In this document: positions 8,112-16,917 of the stretch, one piece after another
Layout: each line of letters starts with the position of its first letter
How positions within the stretch are numbered: position 1 is the first letter of the stretch
Assembly: GCA_964242415.1 (NCBI GenBank)
Contig: CAXTAT010000042.1
Coordinates: 1 to 39,161 of the forward strand
From: DASWOJ01 sp964242415
GTDB taxonomy: Bacteria; Pseudomonadota; Alphaproteobacteria; Acetobacterales; Acetobacteraceae
Length of the DNA: 39,161 nucleotides
Direction: 5' to 3'
Notes under the pieces: model-generated
The model's input: the letters and a program-made list of their open reading frames with translations, nothing else
The model's database searches: none
What the model was told of the DNA's origin: nothing
Position numbers and translations under genes: made by a program

Positions 8112-9491
8112 TTACAGTTGAAAATGCAGTTGCAGCACCGCGCGGTGGTCGGTGTAGCTCGAACCAAACTGCTGGCCCGTGGTCCCCAATGGGCCTGTCG
8201 TGCCGGGAATGCCGCTCGTCCCCAAGGTGCTGATGATGCCGAGGGCGCCGCTGCTCGTCGTGGTGTTGCTGGAGGTCCGCGCTGCGAAGTCGTAGGAGAC
8301 GCCGAGCCTCACGTTGCGGTTCAAGAAGTAGTCAACGCCGGTCCCAACGGTGACAAGGTTCTGGTTGCCGCCGCCCTGGCCATACTCGTCAACATAATAG
8401 CCGGCAGTCGCGCGTAGCCGGACGTTGCGGAGGTACTCGTGGTCCACCCGCAGGCGGATGGAGGTCTCGGTGAAGGCGGCCGTGCTCTCGTCGGCCGAGT
8501 CCTGGATGCGGCGCTGCGCCGTGCCGGTAACGGTGGTGAGGTTGGTGGGATTCCAGATCGCCGAGGCCTCCACCACCGGCGACTGGATGGTTTTGTAGGC
8601 TGCAGCCGAGAAGGTGCGGACCTCGTAGCCGCCGAGGACGCGGAAGCGGAGGATGCCGTTCAGGTCGTAGTCCAGGCCGGCCAGCACGGCGAAGTCGTTG
8701 TAGTTGCGCGTCGGCAGCCCGGGCTGCGGGTTGGTGTAGGACGAAACGCTGTCCCGCAGCACGACCAGCGCGCTGCGCCGAGGCGAGAACTCATAGCCCA
8801 CGGTCACGGCCGGCATCACCACCACTCGGTTGCGGTAGCTCTGCGAATAGACGTTGTTGGTGCCCAGGATGCTGCCGCTGCTGTAGCTGTAGTTCGACAC
8901 GTCAACGGCCGGGACTAAGAATACCCGATTGATCGGCACGCGATAATCGAGGTGCACCGTATCGATCTTGAAGTTGATCGCCTGGTTGAGCGTTGGCGTG
9001 TCCAGGTTGAGGTTGGTCAGGTTCAGGTCCAGGTGGCTGTAGCTCGCCGACACGATGTCCCGGCCCAGGTCGTAGCTGCCGCCCAGCGAGGCCTGCCAGT
9101 TGGTAAAGTTCTGCGTCGGCTGCTGCAGGTACTTGGTGTCGTCCACCGACAGCGAGGCGCGCACCGTCATCCGCGAGACGTCCGATACCGCGTCCAGCGA
9201 GGCGCTGGTCAGGACGAGGGCGCTGCCGTGCGGTGCGGTGGTGCCGAGCACGTTGCTGTCGTATCCCACGCTTTCGGTGACCTGTGGCCGGATGATGAAG
9301 CTGCCGGCGCGGACGCCGCCGGCCTCGAAGTCCGGCAGTGCGCGGGAGGTGACGGTGGTGCCGGCGTCGGTGCCGGGGCTGTTGCTCCCGCCGGGCAGAT
9401 ACTGGTCCAGCAGTTGCGCGCGGACCGGAGCGGTGCCGCCCGCCGCAAGCATTACCGTGCAGATTCCAGCCGTGACGTGCCGCTGCTTCAT
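8112..9491 (-). CDS. Outer-membrane beta-barrel protein of a polysaccharide locus (BBP2-like)
   Basis: A 459-residue protein with a cleavable signal peptide (basic MKQRH start, hydrophobic core, APVRAQ cleavage region). Many alternating amphipathic beta-strands follow, and the protein ends LQLHFQL, a C-terminal outer-membrane barrel signature with Phe near the end. The region after the signal (VTESVGYDSNV) and the repeated strand pattern match the putative beta-barrel porin 2 group, often found beside exopolysaccharide genes of alphaproteobacteria. It may serve as an outer-membrane exit or secretin-like channel for the polymer. Start chosen at 9491 because it gives a proper signal peptide; an ATG nine codons upstream (9518) does not. 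It is divergent from the small Cys-rich gene, with about 140 bp between them. Confidence 0.82.
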   Translation of the reverse strand: MKQRHVTAGICTVMLAAGGTAPVRAQLLDQYLPGGSNSPGTDAGTTVTSRALPDFEAGGVRAGSFIIRPQVTESVGYDSNVLGTTAPHGSALVLTSASLDAVSDVSRMTVRASLSVDDTKYLQQPTQNFTNWQASLGGSYDLGRDIVSASYSHLDLNLTNLNLDTPTLNQAINFKIDTVHLDYRVPINRVFLVPAVDVSNYSYSSGSILGTNNVYSQSYRNRVVVMPAVTVGYEFSPRRSALVVLRDSVSSYTNPQPGLPTRNYNDFAVLAGLDYDLNGILRFRVLGGYEVRTFSAAAYKTIQSPVVEASAIWNPTNLTTVTGTAQRRIQDSADESTAAFTETSIRLRVDHEYLRNVRLRATAGYYVDEYGQGGGNQNLVTVGTGVDYFLNRNVRLGVSYDFAARTSSNTTTSSGALGIISTLGTSGIPGTTGPLGTTGQQFGSSYTDHRAVLQLHFQL

Positions 9492-9629
9492 TCCAAACCG
9501 GTCCAGACGACTCGACACGTACAGAACTGCACAGTGACCACACCCACTTTTGTCGCATCGTTAGCGGTTTGCCGCAACGTGCTCACCCCGCGCATGTTAG
9601 GGTGTCCTTCATTGCAATTGGAGTGATGC

Positions 9630-9899
9630 ATGGCGGCCACGGTCTTGATCAGGTTGCTTGCTGCAGCGTCATGTTTGGCGGCCCCGTGCCTGGCAGCATC
9701 CCAGGTGCATGCCCAGGCGGCCGGGCAGGGCGCGCTGCGGCGGGTCAGCGGGGCTTGCCAGGCGGAAATCGTCCGGTTCTGCCCGGCGCTGAAGGCGTTG
9801 GCGCCCAGCCCGCGCGAGCAGTACATCTGCCTCAAGTCCTACAAAAGCAGCCTGTCGTTCAACTGCCGCACCGCCGTCAACGCGGTGTCTCAGCATTAA
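9630..9899 (+). CDS. Small secreted Cys-rich-repeat protein
   Basis: An 89-residue protein with a signal peptide (hydrophobic core about residues 4-22, cleavage near VHAQ) and a mature part of about 60 residues. Four Cys in the mature part are spaced C-x(7)-C-x(16)-C-x(11)-C (GACQAEIVRFC...ICL...FNC). This matches the short Cys-rich repeat found in Golgi FGFR-like proteins and many small bacterial periplasmic proteins of unknown role. A GGAG lies six bases before the ATG. It ends 82 bases before the polymerase-like gene and may share its promoter. No function can be assigned. Confidence 0.75.
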   Translation: MAATVLIRLLAAASCLAAPCLAASQVHAQAAGQGALRRVSGACQAEIVRFCPALKALAPSPREQYICLKSYKSSLSFNCRTAVNAVSQH

Positions 9900-9981
9900 C
9901 GCCGCCGGCACCCTTCTCGCCGCCCCGCCGCTCGGGCGCGCGGCGGTCGATCCGCAGAAAGCGGCGCTGCGCTTCACCGCC

Positions 9982-11157
9982 ATGATTATGTTCGCCTGCC
10001 TGATCATGCAGCGGTTCGGGCTGCCGTTCGTTGACGGCAAGACCTTCAGCATGGTGGGGCCGATCGGGCTTGGCTTGGTCGGCTGGGGAGTGCTGAACGG
10101 CACCCTGGCGTTCGACCGCAACCGGCTCGCCGCCTACGTGGCGCTGATTGCCCTTGCCCTGGTCGGCGTGGCATGGCGCGCGCTGCATCCCGGCGGACCC
10201 ATGGGCGACGTCAGCATGGTCTCGCTGTATCAGTTCTTGTTGCTGACCAGCTTCGCCACTGTCACCTTCGCCGAACCGGTCGAGGAACGGCGGTTCTGCC
10301 GCGAGGTCAACCGCTGGTTCGCCATCGTCGCCGTGGCCGGGGTGCTGCAGTTCCTGCTGCAGTTCGTCGGCCTCAAGGTGTTCGCGTTCACCGGCATCTT
10401 CCCGGACTCGATCCTGTTCGAGTTCGGCTACAACTCGGCGATCCCGACCGGCATCGGCGACAGCCTGAAGTCGAACGGCCTGTTCCTGGTGGAGCCGTCC
10501 GTGTTCTCCCAGGTGATGGCGCTGGCGCTGATCATTGAGGTGCTGGCGCTGCGGCGCGTGGCGTTCCTTGCCCTGTTCACCACGGGGTTCCTGATGTCAT
10601 TCGCCGGCACTGGCTGGATCGTGCTGGCCAGTTTCGTCCTGGCGGCTGCGCTGGCGTTGGGGTGGCGCGGCGTCGCAATCGCCGGCGGCATCCTGGTGGT
10701 CGGCACTGCCGTCATCGGCGCCGTGCTGACCCTGGCGCCGGACGTCGGCAACACGCTCGGCCAGCGGATGAACGAGCTTTCGCTGCCTCAGACCAGCGGC
10801 CACCTGCGCTTCATCACGCCGTTCTGGGCGCTGAGCGATGCGCTAGCGATTGAGCCGTCCGCAGTCTTCGTCGGCGTGGGCAGCGGCGTCAGCGAGCATA
10901 TGCCGCTGCCGTATGACTACAACGTCAACACGCCGATCAAAATTGGGCTGGAATATGGGTTCCCGGCGTTGGTTGCCTACGTGCTACTGTTCGTGTTGGG
11001 TCCGAAATCGACGGTGCAGCGCGCCATAGTGGTGCCGGTGCTGGTGATGTGCTTCGTCACCGGAGCGTATCAGCAGTTCCCGCCGGTGCTGTTCATGGTG
11101 TTGCTGCTGGTGTCCGTCGCGCGGCTGCGGCCAGATCAGGCGCCAGCCTCGCGGTAG
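9982..11157 (+). CDS. O-antigen ligase/polymerase-like membrane protein (Wzy-like)
   Basis: A 391-residue polytopic protein with about 10 membrane segments. A long polar loop lies in the C-terminal third (RMNELSLPQTSGHLRFITPFWALSDAL...VGVGSGVSEHMPL), and a Gly-rich GVGSG motif precedes the last helices. This topology and loop are characteristic of the O-antigen ligase/Wzy polymerase superfamily, which joins lipid-linked repeat units in the periplasm. The first in-frame ATGs are at 9982 and 9988, and neither has a strong ribosome-binding site. The frame is open about 80 bases further upstream but offers no ATG, GTG or TTG. Its last 22 bases overlap the 3' end of the convergent GT4 gene. It is the only polymerase candidate in the window. 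Confidence 0.82.
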   Translation: MIMFACLIMQRFGLPFVDGKTFSMVGPIGLGLVGWGVLNGTLAFDRNRLAAYVALIALALVGVAWRALHPGGPMGDVSMVSLYQFLLLTSFATVTFAEPVEERRFCREVNRWFAIVAVAGVLQFLLQFVGLKVFAFTGIFPDSILFEFGYNSAIPTGIGDSLKSNGLFLVEPSVFSQVMALALIIEVLALRRVAFLALFTTGFLMSFAGTGWIVLASFVLAAALALGWRGVAIAGGILVVGTAVIGAVLTLAPDVGNTLGQRMNELSLPQTSGHLRFITPFWALSDALAIEPSAVFVGVGSGVSEHMPLPYDYNVNTPIKIGLEYGFPALVAYVLLFVLGPKSTVQRAIVVPVLVMCFVTGAYQQFPPVLFMVLLLVSVARLRPDQAPASR

Positions 11158-12275
11158 GCGGTGACAGTCTCCTCGGCAATCCGCTGCCAGCTTATGCCGG
11201 CGTCGGACAGCTCCAGCGCCGCGCGGGCGCATCCAGCCGCAAAAGTCCGGTCGCTGATGAAGTGCGCGAGCGCGGCGGACAGGGCTACAGGGTCCTCCGG
11301 CGGAACCAGGTGGCCGTGCGTCCCGTTATGCAGCGTCTCCCGGAACGCGCCGATGTTGGACGCCACCACCGGGCGGCCACGCACCAGCGCCTGGGACAGT
11401 ACGCCGCTGCTGTCGATCTCGCGATAGGGGAACATCGCCACCACGCCGGGGCCGAACACCGCCGCTATGCCGTCATCGGCAACGAAGGTGTCCTCGATCC
11501 GCACCTGCCCCTCCAGGCCGTGCCGGCGGATCAGGGCCTCAAGCGGGGCGAGGTCCATGTACGACTTGCCGATGATCCGCACCTGCGCTTGCGCGCGCAG
11601 CCCCGGCGGCAGTTGAGCGAATGCCTCGATCAGCACATCGGCGCCCTTGTAGGGCTTGATCTTGCCGAACAGGGTGAAGGTCAGCGGCCCCAGCATCGGG
11701 TCCGGGCCGCCGCGTTCCCCCGCCGGCATCGGGCCATGCGGCACCACCACCAGTCGGCCGGGGTCCACGCCCTGCGCCTGCAGCCGGTTGCGCCCCTGGT
11801 CGGTGTGGACGATCAGCCGGCCGAACTGCTGCAAGCAGCGCAGCACGCCCAACGTCTGCAGCCGCGCCGAGGGGTCGCCGTTGAACGGGTTGGTATCATG
11901 CACCGTCAGCACCAGCGGCGCCACCCGGCGGAACCCGGCCAGCATGCGGCTGTCCACCACCGGCAGCGGCAACCATTGGAAGTGGATCACGTCCGGCCGC
12001 TCCCGCCGCAGCCGCCGCAGCAGCCGGGCCATGGACCAGACGTGATCGACGCCCTTGATTGCCAGCCGGAGCTTGGCCGGCAGGGCCGACACCACGCGGG
12101 ACCCGGTGAACCGGTAGAACTCGTGTTCCAGCGGCACGCCGGGCGGGTTGCTGTCGAATGGTCCCGGCCGACGGCCGAACAGCGTCACGCGGTGCCCGGC
12201 GGACTCCAATCCCGTCGCCAGCGCCTGGTCATAGGGCAGCGTGAACAGCGACGGATCGATCATCGAGACCCGCAT
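11136..12275 (-). CDS. Glycosyltransferase family 4 (GT-B fold)
   Basis: A 379-residue retaining glycosyltransferase. The N-terminal domain carries GHRVTLFGRR and DVIHFQWLPLPV. The C-terminal nucleotide-sugar domain has FTLFGKIKPYKGADVLIEAF and FPYREIDSSGVLSQALVRGRPVVAS, the donor-binding motif of a GT4 subgroup. It would add a sugar to the lipid-linked repeat unit on the cytoplasmic face. It starts by a TGATG overlap with the upstream GT2 gene, making it the last gene of the leftward operon begun by the WbaP-like gene. Its 3' end overlaps the convergent polymerase-like gene by 22 bases. Confidence 0.92.
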   Translation of the reverse strand: MRVSMIDPSLFTLPYDQALATGLESAGHRVTLFGRRPGPFDSNPPGVPLEHEFYRFTGSRVVSALPAKLRLAIKGVDHVWSMARLLRRLRRERPDVIHFQWLPLPVVDSRMLAGFRRVAPLVLTVHDTNPFNGDPSARLQTLGVLRCLQQFGRLIVHTDQGRNRLQAQGVDPGRLVVVPHGPMPAGERGGPDPMLGPLTFTLFGKIKPYKGADVLIEAFAQLPPGLRAQAQVRIIGKSYMDLAPLEALIRRHGLEGQVRIEDTFVADDGIAAVFGPGVVAMFPYREIDSSGVLSQALVRGRPVVASNIGAFRETLHNGTHGHLVPPEDPVALSAALAHFISDRTFAAGCARAALELSDAGISWQRIAEETVTAYREAGA

Positions 12276-13453
12276 CAGCCGGAAACGCCTACGGTGTTGG
12301 CCACGCGGGCCGAGGCCGGCGGGTTCCAGGTCTGGAAGCGCTGGCCCTGCACCGAGCGCCAGACCCCGATGCCGGTGGCAACGAACGCGCCCAGGATGTC
12401 CCACAGCGCCGCCAGCGGTCCACGCCGCACCCGCGCCGCCACGGCTGCCCCGGCAACGGCAAGGATCACGACGACCAGCGCGGCAATGCCGTACCCGGCC
12501 ATGGTCAATCCGCCAAGCAGGCACACGCCACTGGCCGCCAGAAGATAGATCGTCAGCCAGCGCAGCAGCTTGTGCGACACATACTTATAAAGGTCGAGCG
12601 CCGGCAGATGCCGCAAGCGGGGCCACAGCGCCCGGTGAACATTGAATGCCTGGCAGGCGATGCGGACCTTGCGGCGGAACTCTTCCGCCGGCCGCGACAC
12701 CGCGTCCTCATAGGCCACGGCGTCCCCCGTGCGGATTATTCGGCTACCCCGACACAGCACCGACAATGACACCCACATATCGTCGATCAGGTCCGGCGGC
12801 GGCGGCGCATGCAGCGCGCGCCGGACCGCAAATATCGAGCCATCCGCCCCCATCGCCGAGCCGGTCGCGCTCTCCAGCGCCTTGATATGCTCCTCCAGCC
12901 GCCAATACAGCGACCCAGTCTCCGCCGTGGCCGCGCCCTGGGCGTCCCGGTAAACCAGGTGGCCACACACCACGCCAACCGCCGGGTCAGCGAAGGAGGC
13001 GAGGAGCGCCGGCACCGCATCGGGTGCGAACGTCACGTTGGCGTCGCTGAACACCACGATCTCGGCCGTCGTCCGCGCGACCAGCAGGTTCATGCCATGC
13101 GTCTTACCATGCCGCTCGGCGGACACCACCACCTGGATGCGGCCGGCATACTCCTGCAGGATTTCCGCCGTGCGGTCGCTGGCGGCATCCACGTAGATCA
13201 ACAACTCCAGCCCCGGCGCAGCGTCGCGCAGGGCGAGCATGTTCTCCGCCTTGGCGCGGATTACCTTCTCCTCATTGTAGGCGCACACGCATAGCGCCGC
13301 CGTGCGCGGGGCCACCGCGGCGGGATGCAGCGGACGGGGCCGCAGCCGGGCCAGCGCCTGTAGGCTCAGCGGATAGGTGGTGAACGGATGAGCCGCCAGC
13401 AACAGCAGTCCGGCACCGAGGCCGCTCAATGCCCCGGCCGCCAGCCCGATCAA
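12275..13453 (-). CDS. Membrane glycosyltransferase family 2
   Basis: A 392-residue processive-type GT2. An N-terminal membrane segment (about 5-22) is followed by the GT-A domain: CVCAYNEEKVI, YVDAASDRT, VFSDANVTF (metal-binding DxN), GADGSIFAVRR, IDDMWVSL, and a Q-x(3)-V-x-R motif in RKVRIACQAFNVHR. Two or three C-terminal membrane segments (about 295-345) follow. The start is a TTG (13453) whose last bases form the TGA of the co-polymerase gene (TTGA), preceded by a GGTGA ribosome-binding sequence; the coupling supports this unusual start. It likely adds the second sugar or a further sugar to the repeat unit. Confidence 0.9.
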   Translation of the reverse strand: MIGLAAGALSGLGAGLLLLAAHPFTTYPLSLQALARLRPRPLHPAAVAPRTAALCVCAYNEEKVIRAKAENMLALRDAAPGLELLIYVDAASDRTAEILQEYAGRIQVVVSAERHGKTHGMNLLVARTTAEIVVFSDANVTFAPDAVPALLASFADPAVGVVCGHLVYRDAQGAATAETGSLYWRLEEHIKALESATGSAMGADGSIFAVRRALHAPPPPDLIDDMWVSLSVLCRGSRIIRTGDAVAYEDAVSRPAEEFRRKVRIACQAFNVHRALWPRLRHLPALDLYKYVSHKLLRWLTIYLLAASGVCLLGGLTMAGYGIAALVVVILAVAGAAVAARVRRGPLAALWDILGAFVATGIGVWRSVQGQRFQTWNPPASARVANTVGVSG

Positions 13454-15627
13454 GACCGCGTCACCAGCACCGCCACTAGCGGCGTCCGCGACACCATGCC
13501 CAGGCGGGTCACCGCGTCCTGCAGCGCGGCATGCCCGGTGCGGTTGTCCACCAGCAGCACCACCACGTCCGCCCGCTGCGCCAGCCGGGCGGTGTCCGCG
13601 GACGCAGCCGGGGGAGCGTCCATGACGATCAAGTCATATTCCTCCGATGCCTCGACCAGCAGGTTCTGCAGGTGCACACTGCCAAGTGGGTCGGCGCCCG
13701 GCACTGGCGACGAACCACCGAGCAGCACGCCCAACCCAGATTGACCCGTTCCAGACTGGCCCCTCCCAGGCTGGCCCACCCCAGCTTGAGCCGACCCAGC
13801 CTGGTCTGGAGCCACCGCGTCCTGCCAATCCCCGCCACCCAGCACCAGCATCAGCCCACCCGGCGTCGCGCCTAGTACCCGTGCAAGCGTCGGCCGCTTC
13901 ACATTGCCCTCGACCAGCAGTACCCGCTCGCCCGCAGCGGTGGTGGCCCGCGCAAACGCCGCCGCCAGCCGCGACGCCGCCGGGCTGTCCAGCACCGGCA
14001 CGAACACGGTGCTGCGTGGCGTCCCGGACCGCCCGCTGAAGCGCAGCCGCTCCCGGATCTGCCGCATCGCGTCCACATCTGGTCCAACAACGCGCGGCCG
14101 TACGGCCAGCAGGCCCCGCCCGGGCCGCAGCAGGCTGCGCGGAATGGTCGCCAGCACCGGCAACCCGGTCACGTCCGTTACCTCCGCGGCGCTCTCGAAT
14201 CCATCCGCGCTGCGGATGCGAAGCAGCGCCACCACGCAGCCCAGCAGCGCGCCACCCGCGCCGCCCATCAGCGACGTCATCTTCACGTTCGGTCCCGAGG
14301 GAGAACCCGGCGGCACAGCCGGGCTGATCACGCGAACGTCCATGGTCTCAGTGCCGTTCGGCTGCGCGGCAGTCTGCTGCGCCCGCTCCAGCAGGGTCTG
14401 ATACAGCGCGCGGCGGCTGGTGGCCTCCTGCTGCAACTGATCTAGCTCGGCACGGGAGTTCTCCGCCGTCACGCCAGCCTTGCGCGCCTGGTCCAACTGG
14501 CGCTGCACGTCAGCCTCCTGCTCGCGTGCCACCCGCAACTGCGCGCCCATCGAGGCGACGATGCGCCCCGCCTCCTGCTGCAGTTGCGAGCGGGCGGTCG
14601 AAAGCTCGGCCGCAACGCTGCGCACGCCGGGGTAGTCGGGGCCGTAATGGGTGGACAGCTCGGCCATGCGCCGCGCGGAGGTTCCCTCCTGGTCGCGGAA
14701 GCGCGAGATGGTCGGGGAGTTCAGCACCGACACCAAGGTGTCCGACGACCCGCTCTTGAGCGCGGCCTGGGCACGCTGATAGTTGATCTCAAGCTGCGAG
14801 CGATCCACCGAAGCCTTCGCCGCCGCGGTGGCCAGTTCCTCCGCCTGCTGCTGCCCGACGCTGCCGGCGCGCACGCCGACTAACTCGCCCTTGCTGCGCA
14901 GGGCGCGCATGCGGTCCTCAATCCCGGCCAGGTCGGTGCGGACCTGGTCGATACGCTGGGTGATGTTGGTGTTCGCGCCTTCGTTGGCGTTGATGCGGCG
15001 GCTGGCGCGGGTTTTGATGTAGTCGGCGATCAGCGTGTTCACCACCTGCGCCGCACGGCGCGGGTCCTCCGAGGTGAACGCAATTGAGATCACCAAGCTG
15101 CGGTAGTCGCTGAACACCGTCAGCGCATGGCCCACCGCGCCGATCACGCTCTCATCCGGCCCGGGCTTGGGGGCATCGACGGGCCCGGTCGGCAGCACCG
15201 GGGTCACCAGGGCGGTAATGCGATCCTTGATTCCCTGGATCAGGGTGGGCGGGCGCAGGGCCGCATTGAACTCCGGGTCGGCGTCCAGGTGCAGTTCGGT
15301 GGCAACCTGGGTCAGCATCGCACGGGACGTCAGCGCCTGCACCTCAGTGCGGACCCACGGCATCGGGTCCGGCGCAGAATCGTTGCGCAACGCGCCCTGC
15401 AGCTCGGGGATGGCGAACCGGTCGCCCTCGACAGTGATGGCGCTGTTGGCGGTGTAAACCTTCGGCGCCGTCCGGCCGACGCCATAGGCCGCCAGGGCTG
15501 CAACCACCCCGAACAGCACGATCAGCAGCAGGTGGCGCCGCAGCACCCGCGCCAACTGCTGCAGGCGCACCACGCCAGCCGGCCGCGAGGGGATCGAGCT
15601 CAGCGGCGAGGAAACCGGGATGTCCAT
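13450..15627 (-). CDS. Polysaccharide co-polymerase (Wzc/GumC-like) with degenerate tyrosine-kinase domain
   Basis: A 725-residue inner-membrane chain-length regulator. TM1 is about residues 33-52. A periplasmic Wzz region then a long coiled coil (about 200-415) leads to a Pro-rich segment (ISPAVPPGSPSGPN) and TM2 (about 450-470). The cytosolic C-terminal part is a bacterial tyrosine-kinase (CpsD/Wzc) fold with Walker A' (LLVEGNVKRP) and Walker B (YDLIVMDAPPAA). The Walker A loop, normally G-x-GKS/T, reads PVLDSPAASRLAA with no Gly-Lys, and there is no C-terminal Tyr cluster. It is probably not an active kinase. A 15-bp minisatellite encodes a Gly/Gln/Ser insert (AGVGQPGRGQSG) inside this domain. 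It lies 9 bases downstream of the AAA ATPase gene and is coupled to the GT2 gene. Confidence 0.9.
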   Translation of the reverse strand: MDIPVSSPLSSIPSRPAGVVRLQQLARVLRRHLLLIVLFGVVAALAAYGVGRTAPKVYTANSAITVEGDRFAIPELQGALRNDSAPDPMPWVRTEVQALTSRAMLTQVATELHLDADPEFNAALRPPTLIQGIKDRITALVTPVLPTGPVDAPKPGPDESVIGAVGHALTVFSDYRSLVISIAFTSEDPRRAAQVVNTLIADYIKTRASRRINANEGANTNITQRIDQVRTDLAGIEDRMRALRSKGELVGVRAGSVGQQQAEELATAAAKASVDRSQLEINYQRAQAALKSGSSDTLVSVLNSPTISRFRDQEGTSARRMAELSTHYGPDYPGVRSVAAELSTARSQLQQEAGRIVASMGAQLRVAREQEADVQRQLDQARKAGVTAENSRAELDQLQQEATSRRALYQTLLERAQQTAAQPNGTETMDVRVISPAVPPGSPSGPNVKMTSLMGGAGGALLGCVVALLRIRSADGFESAAEVTDVTGLPVLATIPRSLLRPGRGLLAVRPRVVGPDVDAMRQIRERLRFSGRSGTPRSTVFVPVLDSPAASRLAAAFARATTAAGERVLLVEGNVKRPTLARVLGATPGGLMLVLGGGDWQDAVAPDQAGSAQAGVGQPGRGQSGTGQSGLGVLLGGSSPVPGADPLGSVHLQNLLVEASEEYDLIVMDAPPAASADTARLAQRADVVVLLVDNRTGHAALQDAVTRLGMVSRTPLVAVLVTRS
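13736..13810 (-). repeat. 15-bp minisatellite in the co-polymerase gene
   Basis: Five abutting 15-bp imperfect units, each beginning cca(g) on the + strand (13736, 13751, 13766, 13781, 13796). They encode a repeating five-residue Gly/Gln/Ser/Ala pattern in the cytosolic kinase-like domain. The length is a multiple of three, so gain or loss of units would keep the frame. Confidence 0.8.
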
Positions 15628-15636
15628 AGTGTGCTT

Positions 15637-16917
15637 CTAACCCTGTGAAACGACATGCAGCGTGCGTGGGGCCAAGCCAGATGCCGGCTCCGCCCCGTCC
15701 AGCGCCGCCACGTCCCGGGCGGCCAACAGCAAGGTATGGTGCATCAACGGACGCTCGGCGAAAATGAACTGCCCGGAGCCTGGTGCGGCCGGGGCCAGCA
15801 CCCCAACCTGCACCAGTCGCTCCCAGCACGCTGCCGAGACCGGGCGCCCGCCCACCAGAACCGCGTCGTCCAGCCGCGCAACCTGCAGCCGTCCCCAGGC
15901 ATCCTGCGGCGCCGTGCTGATCCGGCGCAGCACCTGCGCCATCTCGGTATCGCGGCCATAACTCGTCAGGTCGTCATACAGCACCAGGATGCGCGGCGGC
16001 ATGTCCCGCGCCATCCGGGCGACGGCGGTGTCGAAGTCCTCCTCCGACACCTGAACGTCGCCGCGCGCCGCAGCGGCCTGCGTCAGCCGCAGGCCCAGCA
16101 ACTGCGCCATGTAGGGCATCCCGCGCGCCAGCACCGTGATCCGCGCGATGGCAGTCTGCTGGAAGCTGAACCCAGCCTCGCGCCCGCCCTTAGTGATAAG
16201 CTGCGCCACGTCGCGGTCGGTCAGCAACGGCAGGTGGATGCCGACCACGCTGCGCTGGATTGACGGGTGCTGGCCTAGGATCTGCTCCAAGTTCTCCGAC
16301 ACGCCGACGATCAGGAACAGCAGGGGCGCGTCACGATCCGACAGCAGCTTGATGGTGTCGGCCAGCCGCGTGCGGCACGTCGGATCGACCACCCGGTCGA
16401 ACTCGTCGATCAGGCAGACCAGGCCGCGGCACGCCAGCCGCCCCGGCAGCGCCGCCACGTCGCGCGGGCGCAGCTCGCCGTCCGGCAGCGCCGCCTCGCA
16501 GCCCTCGGGTTCCGCCCCTCCGGCCCGGCTGACTCGCGCCGCCAGCAACGCCGGTGGCAGGTCGCGCACCAGGCCGCGCATCAAGCTGTCGAACGTGGTG
16601 CCGGCCTCGCAGGTGTGCCGGGCGACGATGACGCCAGACCTGCGCAGCGACTGCACGGCTAGATTGGACAGCGACGTCTTGCCCCGGCCCCGCTCGGAGT
16701 ACAGCACGACGTGCGCGCGGTCCTCATTCAGCGCCTGCAGGATTCGCTCCAGCTCTGCCTGCCGGCCGATCAGCCGCCGCCGGCCGGTCTTCGGCTGGGT
16801 GGGGGTGAACGCCTCGCCAAGCGGCACGAGTTGCGCCGGCAGGATAGCCGGGGTCGCGGCTATGCTGGCCGGGGCGGCCCGGCGGCGGAAACGGAATAGA
16901 CGGCCGAGGAAGCTCAT
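15637..16917 (-). CDS. AAA ATPase (ORC1/Cdc6-type AAA_16 fold) in the EPS operon
   Basis: A 426-residue cytosolic ATPase. Walker A is YSERGRGKTSLS, Walker B is LVCLIDEFDRV, and a sensor-like LLFLIVGVSEN follows. The C-terminal region (about 300-420) has a winged-helix-like pattern and ends in a short hydrophilic tail. The family resembles archaeal-type or STAND-like ATPases rather than BY-kinases. It begins with an ATGA overlap with the WbaP-like gene (16914-16917) and ends 9 bases before the co-polymerase. Because the co-polymerase lacks a Walker A Lys, this ATPase may supply the nucleotide-dependent step in chain-length control; this is inference. The frame stays open upstream of the ATG, but that part overlaps the WbaP-like gene. 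Confidence 0.85.
   Translation of the reverse strand: MSFLGRLFRFRRRAAPASIAATPAILPAQLVPLGEAFTPTQPKTGRRRLIGRQAELERILQALNEDRAHVVLYSERGRGKTSLSNLAVQSLRRSGVIVARHTCEAGTTFDSLMRGLVRDLPPALLAARVSRAGGAEPEGCEAALPDGELRPRDVAALPGRLACRGLVCLIDEFDRVVDPTCRTRLADTIKLLSDRDAPLLFLIVGVSENLEQILGQHPSIQRSVVGIHLPLLTDRDVAQLITKGGREAGFSFQQTAIARITVLARGMPYMAQLLGLRLTQAAAARGDVQVSEEDFDTAVARMARDMPPRILVLYDDLTSYGRDTEMAQVLRRISTAPQDAWGRLQVARLDDAVLVGGRPVSAACWERLVQVGVLAPAAPGSGQFIFAERPLMHHTLLLAARDVAALDGAEPASGLAPRTLHVVSQG

Noticed and set aside
11049..12548. Rightward open frame (499 codons) opposite the GT4 gene
   Set aside because: Crosses the polymerase end and the whole GT4 gene; no motifs, antisense-like composition.
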